Below are positions 57,482 to 64,000 of a stretch of DNA of 64,000 nt, piece by piece (position 1 is the first letter of the stretch; each line of letters begins with the position of its first letter). The translations under genes and the position numbers were made by a program. The notes under the pieces were generated by a model. That model worked only from the letters and a program-made list of their open reading frames with translations, ran no database searches and had not been told where the DNA came from. The DNA comes from Sycobia sp. Sy_11 (lineage: Eukaryota > Arthropoda > Insecta > Hymenoptera > Epichrysomallidae), in contig JACCIC010000211.1 of the NCBI GenBank assembly GCA_018907035.1, positions 316,001 through 380,000 of the forward strand. Direction: 5' to 3'.

Positions 57482-57874
57482 TTATCTATAGAATTCTATT
57501 AAGTTGTACATGCGATATTTTTTGTTCGAGCGTTTTAAAACGTGGCAGGGCACATTTTCGTGGCAATTCGAGTTATTTCTCTCAATCTCGACTAAATTCA
57601 AAGGCCAAACCTTATAGACCCCCCTTTCTAAATATTCACGGAGGCAAAGTGAAAGCAATCGATAAAAATTACACGCTACTTTTAATCGATAGATCGTCCC
57701 GACTCTACGACTGCGAAAAGACGCGCCAATTCTCATCAGGGCCGAGACACCGTCGGTTTCCCATCTTCCAGCCCGCAGGGGACGAGGGACCATCGGCAGC
57801 GCGAGTCCCCGGTCGGTAGCGCTGGCGCATTCCTGACCCCCCTCCCAACCCGCTGCCGAAAACTTCCCCTCCAC
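57482..57874 (-). CDS. 130-codon ORF, unrecognised (weak)
   Basis: Minus-strand frame with no low-complexity sequence, opening at a GTG in the CpG-rich patch and staying open through about 240 bases of AT-rich DNA (LKVACNFYRLLSLCLREYLE, VYKVWPLNLVEIERNNSNCH). Persistence into AT-rich sequence is the reason for listing it; the first ATG-initiated part starts near MRIGASF. No domain or splice signal recognised. Confidence 0.15.
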   Translation of the reverse strand: MEGKFSAAGWEGGQECASATDRGLALPMVPRPLRAGRWETDGVSALMRIGASFRSRRVGTIYRLKVACNFYRLLSLCLREYLERGVYKVWPLNLVEIERNNSNCHENVPCHVLKRSNKKYRMYNLIEFYR

Positions 57875-58214
57875 GGCGTTCTAGCCGCGACGCTAAACGA
57901 ACGACGCGCCGCCACCGAACTGGCGATAATCCATCGGGCGTTCAGGGGTGGAGTGGGGGACGTTAGAGGAGGGAGGACAAACAGCGCGAGGGAGGAAGAA
58001 AGCCGGCCAATCGGCGCGCGTCCGGCTAACCGCGGCGAAAAGACGACTTGGGAAGACTTAGTGCCCTCCAAGTATTCGGGGGGGGGGTTGGAAGAGTTAA
58101 GGTAAGATAGGACGGGGTTGGGTGGTAGAAGTCCAAGTAGAAGAAGAGGGACAAGCAGGGTTTTGGAAGTTCGGGAAACTGCGCCGGGGCGTAAAGGGTT
58201 TGTATAAATGAGCG

Positions 58215-58254
<40 letters not shown>

Positions 58255-58275
58255 TCTCTCTCCTGCGCGTTCCAT
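57736..58275 (-). CDS. 180-codon ORF, unrecognised (weak)
   Basis: Minus-strand frame in a CpG-rich patch. The first ATG (near 58275) is followed by an array-derived RERERER segment, then TLLVPLLLLGLLPPNPVLSY, a proline/leucine hydrophobic stretch, and a serine- and arginine-rich remainder. It overlaps the previous entry in another frame, so at most one is real. Length is the only support. Confidence 0.12.
58217..58250. repeat. (CT)17 microsatellite
   Basis: 34 bases within a longer CT-rich run to 58263. Confidence 0.95.
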
Positions 58276-58761
58276 CCCTTGGGATTGCGAGACTACCGGA
58301 GGAAGGAGCACAGTTGTCTCACCATTTACCTATCCGCAATTTGAACAATGTCTCCCGTTCCCTCTCGGCGGCCCGCCTCCTCTGCTCACATTCCTAAAAG
58401 CCTTCCCACGTAGGCGTGAAATGAGCGTTTCTAGCCACCGATCGGTCGGTCCGCTCATATATTGATTTGACGTTGGATGAAATGCGAATAGGAGGAGGTT
58501 GGTGCGTTATAGAGGCCGATGATTCGCCGATGGATCGTAAACGGCGGCCGAAAAGAATCCGTTGTTATAGAATGGGGGATTTGCAGGTCTCCTTTCGCGC
58601 CGGGCTGCGGATTCGCAAAGGAGAACGTTTGCACGGGGAATCTCGCATAAAGTTCTATATAAAAGGAAAAAAATAGCCTTTTTCTATGGGTCAGGTAATC
58701 GAATGAGAGGGCAGGAGAAAAAGAATTCATTCTTCATTGATATCCTTCCGTCGAAGTGCCC

Positions 58762-58763
<2 letters not shown>
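58264..58763. other. mixed stretch
   Basis: Moderately GC-rich. A composite acceptor-donor site at 58694-58695 is noted in the findings. Confidence 0.45.

Positions 58764-58819
<56 letters not shown>
58764..58819. repeat. (CT)28 microsatellite
   Basis: 56 bases. Confidence 0.97.
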
Positions 58820-58823
<4 letters not shown>

Positions 58824-59523
58824 CAATCTCTTATTCGATCACGTTCGTCTTTTCAGATATCAGAATAAATGTTTTCCTTATAACTATATATACTTCCCCA
58901 CCATCTATCGCTTTCTTCTTTTTTTTGTATCATATGAATGCAAACAAATTTAGATCTATCTATCTCCCTACCTCCTTTTTTCTACATACGGGAGGCGAAA
59001 ATGTCTGACACACTGACTTACCATATATCTTTCGCTCGCGCCAACTCGAACATATGAATTGTTTGCGCACTTTGTATGTAAAGATATTCGAAACAATTTT
59101 TTTTTTATATCCTTCGATCCGTGTCCTACTTTTCGAAGAGCGACCTTGCATTTTCCCTCTCTCGATCGCGGATTTACGCACGTACGCATATATATATATA
59201 TAAATCTAAAAATACGGAATCCTTTTCCGTGCATATGCTCCGTGTTCATCCAATAAATGTTTTTGTGGGTCGCAGAAATCCAGGCGAGTGGGGTCACGAA
59301 GATCGCGCGGTCCGCCCAAATTCGGCCATTCTCTACTGGTGCGCGGACACGCGCGTATGGCTGTGGCATTGCTCGCGGGGAACAATTATTTATTGCGTCA
59401 ATTATTTCATCTGGGTCCAGTGCACTGATCGGAGTTGAAAATCATATCTGTATTTGTGTAATCGAAAGGATGATCCTGAGCTCTCTGCGCGGATCTCCGT
59501 TCCCCCGCTAAAGTTTGAACATT

Positions 59524-59556
<33 letters not shown>

Positions 59557-59980
59557 AGACAAATTATGATACAAACTCCGTCAGAATAGACAGGTATGTG
59601 CTAAAATAAGAGTCTGACGCATTTTTCCGCCTGCATCACGTGGTCGGTGTATTGGTTTGGGCGTATAGAGCAACTTGAAAATACTGAAAAATTTTATAAA
59701 AAGAGAATTGGCTACGTGCTCTGAATTTACTTTTTATGCATATGCATATATACATATATAGACACATAGAATATCTGAGAAAGGAAGAAATTCTTATACC
59801 ACTGGTCATTTGAGTAATTTCTATTTATTTTTCGGCCTCTTCGAGTCATGCAACTGGGCTCTTACAGAATATGTGAGATAGATAGATAAAGTCAGAAAGA
59901 GAGAGAAAGATAGAGACAGTGAGAGAGACAGAAAGAGAGACAGAGAGAGACAGATAGATGAAGAGAGGGAGGAGGCAGAG
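58820..59980. other. mixed AT-rich stretch
   Basis: Contains a small GC-richer segment at 59270-59510. No gene supported. Confidence 0.5.
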
Positions 59981-59982
59981 AG

Positions 59983-59986
<4 letters not shown>

Positions 59987-60038
<52 letters not shown>
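59987..60038. repeat. (GA)n microsatellite
   Basis: About 52 bases at the end of a 170-base imperfect GA/GACA region starting near 59873. Confidence 0.95.
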
Positions 60039-60043
<5 letters not shown>

Positions 60044-60059
60044 CAAAGAGAGAGAGAGA

Positions 60060-60565
60060 TATACTATGGAGAGTGATTCGTAACTCAGAACCGGAAAAAG
60101 TCGCGAAGGGCGTTAATTTTGCAAGGAATTGGTCGTGAAACATTATTAATATTCCCTTTTTCTAAGTATTTTCTTGTACGCTGTCTTATAATGCGTATAT
60201 AAAAGTTTTTTATTCAAAGAAAGTATACGGTTATATGGTTTCAAACAATATTATACCTCGAAATATTTTTCTTCCTTGAAATCCGTGGTTCAAATTCAAT
60301 AAAAGAAAAACCAATACTAATTATTAATTAGGAAAGTGCTGTTATTGTGGAATTGTTCAGCGTCAAGTTCTGCAACATTGTAGGGCTCGTTTTCGAATCG
60401 ATCAGTAATTACAGTCTTGCTCGCGTCCAACAAAAGCAGTAGATAATATTCCACGCCATTTCACCCTCAATCTCAAATTTGAAGGTACATGATCTGGGGT
60501 GTAAGGATATGATCCTAATATGATTCAGAATGACAACAATCTAATATGGATTATGCACGATACAA

Positions 60566-60566
<1 letters not shown>
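60060..60566. other. AT-rich non-coding stretch
   Basis: Nothing recognisable. Confidence 0.55.

Positions 60567-60612
<46 letters not shown>
60567..60612. repeat. (TA)23 microsatellite
   Basis: 46 bases. Confidence 0.95.
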
Positions 60613-60615
<3 letters not shown>

Positions 60616-60810
60616 GTATTAGTTGCATTTACTAAAAAATATCTTTAGAAAAGATGCATCATAAATCTTGTGTAATCGGCCTGTAAAGTATGAATATCTA
60701 GTTGCACGTGAATTCCACTTGTTGAAGGACTCGCTCATTAGTGTGTGCGATTTAGAACCATACATATGTGTCTACATGGACAGTATATGCGAAAAAAAAT
60801 TGAGAGAAAG

Positions 60811-60837
60811 CGAGAGAGAGAGAGAGAGAGAGAGAGA
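60811..60837. repeat. (GA)n microsatellite
   Basis: 27 bases. Confidence 0.9.
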
Positions 60838-60991
60838 CATTGAGACAGAGACAGAGGAAAGAGTTCGCCGTACCAACGAATACTGTGAATATAGAGAGAG
60901 GTATATAGGCAAAGGGTCTTGTGAAAACGCCGGCCGCGCCGCCAAGAGGACCGGTATATACGCAGAAAAAACGTCAGCTGGAGGGTAGAGA

Positions 60992-60993
<2 letters not shown>

Positions 60994-61033
<40 letters not shown>
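60994..61033. repeat. (GA)20 microsatellite
   Basis: 40 bases. Confidence 0.95.
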
Positions 61034-61037
<4 letters not shown>

Positions 61038-61229
61038 AAGAGCGAGGAGTGGGGGAGTAAAAAAATAGAGAGAATAAGTCGGCGGGCGCTTTTCAGTTTT
61101 CCAACCCCGAGCTTTTCACGCTCTTTCCTTGGGAGCCGCTCTCGTAGGGGGCCGGGGTCGGTGGCGGGAGTGAGGGGTGAACGCAATCACGAGTCTCGCG
61201 CACTCGGCTTATCCGAAATGTTTTAAGGA

Positions 61230-61237
61230 TATATAAG
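61230..61237 (+). promoter_or_regulatory. TATA-box-like motif in GC-rich context
   Basis: GGATATATAAGGGGCTCCGC: TATATAAG with a GC-rich right flank, not part of a microsatellite, downstream of a CpG-rich patch. Transcription would start near 61260. No initiator or first exon can be confirmed. Confidence 0.25.
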
Positions 61238-61310
61238 GGGCTCCGCAGACATCGCCGCTCTCTGCTCTGGGATAGGAGCTTTATTACTTATTCGCGAAAG
61301 GAACGGGGAG

Positions 61311-61311
61311 C

Positions 61312-61351
<40 letters not shown>

Positions 61352-61352
61352 G
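61311..61352. repeat. (GA)n microsatellite, interrupted
   Basis: 42 bases with one AGG interruption. Confidence 0.9.
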
Positions 61353-61844
61353 GAGAGAGTGCGTGGAATTTTTATAATTTCTTCCTAGAATTTTTGGCAT
61401 TGTAAATGGGAGAGAGAAATATTTCGTTTATTTTCGGTTTTTTCCTATTTTTTCTCTATGTTATTTCCAGAGAATAGAAAGCGTTCATAATAATGATGTG
61501 CATTGCAGAGATTCTAAACATCCGAGATTCTAGACAGGCAAAAACTCTAGGCGAATATTTTGACACATTCGGAATTATTATAATTTTATTTCTGCAATAA
61601 TGTTCCTAAAACAGTTTCATTTTCAACTACTTAACTCGCTAACTACTTAAATCGCTACAATCTAATACTATAGGCAAATAATTATATAAAAATTTCTCCT
61701 CGCAATTCTGTTAAAGTCGTCGATGGAACTCAATTCAAGGTACGCTATAAAATACAGAACGTTAAAGTATTTATTTACATCTATAAGGCTAAAGTTTCAC
61801 AGAAAATCAAATATAATTATACCATTGTTGGTAAAATTATTCTA

Positions 61845-61852
<8 letters not shown>
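61353..61852. other. AT-rich non-coding stretch
   Basis: Nothing recognisable. Confidence 0.55.

Positions 61853-61895
<43 letters not shown>
61853..61895. repeat. (TA)n microsatellite
   Basis: 43 bases. Confidence 0.95.
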
Positions 61896-61897
<2 letters not shown>

Positions 61898-61984
61898 ATG
61901 ACTGGTTGATTCAATTCCAATCCCAAGATTCCCTCGGAATTTCCTTCTGAATAAAAGCTAGGGAGAATAATAATCTTCGAAGTC

Positions 61985-61985
61985 T

Positions 61986-62048
<63 letters not shown>
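61985..62048. repeat. (TA)n microsatellite with one break
   Basis: 64 bases with one TAAT interruption. Confidence 0.95.
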
Positions 62049-62050
<2 letters not shown>

Positions 62051-62213
62051 GAGGTTACAAATAGATCTCGCAGAACACGCGGTGCTTTCGGATAATTTAG
62101 AAAAAGATTAGAATTACAAGGAGATGAGAAGTCGGGGAGGGGGTACAAAAAGTTCGTAGAGCGTTAAAAACTGCGCCTCTTCCGTGGCTCAGATGAAAAA
62201 GGCACGATAAAAT

Positions 62214-62236
62214 GGGGGGGAGGGGAGGGGTTGGGG
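62214..62236 (+). other. G-quadruplex motif
   Basis: G-runs of 7, 4, 4 and 4 separated by A, A and TT; the most regular quadruplex motif in the window. Confidence 0.65.
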
Positions 62237-62411
62237 TAGTGAAAAATCTCGGTGGCGGAAAAAGGCTCGCAGGGGCGATTAGCGGCGGCGCGGCTGCTGC
62301 TGCCTCTCCGACGCCGTAGTTACTCGTCTAACGATCGCGAAATGCCGCTCCGCACTTGCCCGAAAGTGCTGGGAGAGGGACCGGGAGGAACGTAGAGTAG
62401 AATAGATAGAA

Positions 62412-62416
<5 letters not shown>

Positions 62417-62471
<55 letters not shown>
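62417..62471. repeat. (GA)n microsatellite
   Basis: 55 bases. An inverted CT array follows at 62660-62692. Confidence 0.97.
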
Positions 62472-62475
<4 letters not shown>

Positions 62476-62657
62476 TGAGCGAGAGATATTCCGTAGGAAT
62501 TTTTCACGACTTTTTTCACCAATATTCCAAAGTTCAAGAAGGGATTCAGCGGCGAAAAAACCCATTCCATTCTTTTTCAATTTCTCCGTAGATCTCTCTC
62601 TCTCTCTCTTTCTCCTCCCTCGTCTCGATTCTTAATTTTTTATCTTTCTCTAATGCG

Positions 62658-62659
<2 letters not shown>

Positions 62660-62692
<33 letters not shown>
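62660..62692. repeat. (CT)n microsatellite
   Basis: 33 bases, inverted relative to 62417-62471. Confidence 0.95.
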
Positions 62693-62695
<3 letters not shown>

Positions 62696-64000
62696 CATCT
62701 GCGTCTTGGAATGCGCCGCACAGGAGGCCCGCGTTTCATCCGCTATTTCCTTGATTGCGCCGCAAATGGACTTTTTCGTCTTTGAAATCGTCCATATATA
62801 TAAGCGCGAAAATTTCCACTGCAGAGCGGAAAAATTTGCAAAAAAGCGAGGGGGTAAGAAAAAAGTCAATGTCAATTTAAAATCGGCACGAAATCTTACG
62901 ATACATCGTAAAACTTTTTTACTTTTGATAATTTTTCTCTTAACTATTCATTCATTTCTTAGTTGATTTTTTATTTAAAAAATTATTGTCAGTTCTTTAA
63001 ATTCAGTATATATGTATTCCATTATTATTTGTTATAGAAAAGCTAAAAATGTAATTTATTATTTAAATCTTTTCAACATTTAAGATCGCTAGAAAGAAAT
63101 GATAACGATATTTCAACCTAGACTAATTCTCCATTATCGAATTTTTGATAACATATATCAGTAGAGTTAATATATAGTGGTAGGGTTATAAAATCTGCTT
63201 GTCAAAAGTTAACCAGCCACTGAAGCTGCACTTTTGAAACTATATTTTTGATTTAAAAAAAGAAAGAATGACAATTCTTCGATACTTCGCAAAATTAAAA
63301 ATCATAAAAAACGTTGTTTCTTATGATAAAAGTTATCGAATATTTAGAAAATTCATTACTATGTATTTTAAACTATTTCAAAATTATTCGTTGTCCTCAG
63401 AATTTAGCACACATTCCTCGTATTTCATAATCTTGGTTTTCTCTCTCCCCCTTTTCTCTCTCTCTCTTTGTCTTTCTCTCTTTCTCTCTTTATATATATA
63501 TATATGCGACTTTAGGCGCGACGCTTCGAGGTCTCCGACACCGCGGATGAATGGTACGGGAACGGGAAGATTTTAATTTCTCTCTGCTTTGCTCGGAGAG
63601 ACAGGGAAAGAGAGAGAGGGAGAGGGAGAGAGAGAGAGAGAATGGATTTAGAGCCAGCGCGAGCGAAAGGGATAGACACTGCAAGTTCACAACGGGAGCT
63701 CGCGTGTAGGGACAGATTAACGGCTTAAGGAATGAGGCTTTGACTGCGAACTGTGGCATAGAGCAAGATCCGTCGTGCGAAAGGGAGACAGAGATAGAGA
63801 GAAACTGAGATCGTAGTATATTTCGAGATCAAGGTTCGGTCGTGTCGCCGGATCCGTTTAACAACGGTGTCTAAGGAAATTACGCCCCTCGCAGAACATC
63901 GGGGGCAATCCAGTATTCTTGCGCGTTTTCATTTTACAACACATTTATATATACATGTGTATATATACATATAAAGGATTTAATGCGTAATTGTCGATTT
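62693..64000. other. AT-rich stretch, then GC-richer end
   Basis: 62870-63440 is AT-rich. 63440-63640 has CT-rich then GA-rich runs of opposite orientation. 63640-63900 is moderately GC-rich. No gene supported before the window ends. Confidence 0.5.

Noticed and set aside
1..64000. Conserved microRNA hairpins
   Set aside because: I looked for the mature sequences of common insect microRNAs that I can recall and saw none; a structural search could not be run.
1..64000. Viral, CRISPR, operon or phage-type systems
   Set aside because: No such repeats, gene strings or ribosome-binding patterns occur; the window is plainly eukaryotic.

Overview
This is eukaryotic, non-compact genomic DNA. There are no bacterial-style gene blocks, no rRNA, no convincing tRNA, no CRISPR array and no recognisable reverse transcriptase or transposase. 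AT-rich stretches alternate every 1-2 kb with GC-rich, strikingly CpG-rich patches. The whole window is peppered with long dinucleotide microsatellites: nearly forty (TA)n tracts, about thirty (GA/CT)n tracts and roughly ten (CA/GT)n tracts, plus short (CG)n runs. Undepleted CpG together with this microsatellite load fits an insect with little intergenic methylation. A hymenopteran, perhaps an ant, is my best guess. That is inference from composition only; no protein here identifies a species.

The best-supported gene piece is on the minus strand at 8850-9232. It has a polypyrimidine 3' splice site with a branch-point-like CTGAC, a 5' UTR, an ATG in frame with a textbook signal peptide, and a GTAAGC donor in phase 1. 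It looks like the first coding exon of a secreted or membrane protein on the minus strand. The remaining exons are not recognisable here, so most of the window is probably intronic or intergenic sequence of a large locus.

Layout: 1-8800 holds AT-rich DNA, two CpG patches and many microsatellites. 8850-9232 is the signal-peptide exon. 11390-12310 is a candidate TA-flanked DNA transposon with imperfect terminal inverted repeats. 13-21 kb is AT-rich with dense microsatellites. 21.3-34.3 kb is a run of CpG-rich patches with homeodomain-type motif clusters, mirror GA/CT hairpins and several weak exon candidates. 34.3-41.2 kb is mostly AT-rich but contains the longest open frame of the window (36462-37184) and a G-rich polypurine block (39.3-39.7 kb). 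41.2-49 kb mixes CpG patches and arrays. 49177-49668 is a second candidate inverted-repeat element. 50-64 kb continues the same mosaic, with K50-homeodomain motifs near 52 kb and 55.7 kb.

Most long open frames cover translated microsatellites (YIYIY, SLSLS, RERER, THTHT) and are not genes. No set of genes here can be shown to work together, and I found no convincing new biological system. The low-confidence CDS entries are exon or small-ORF candidates, kept because splice signals, a signal-like sequence or an unusual open length set them apart. They need transcript evidence.
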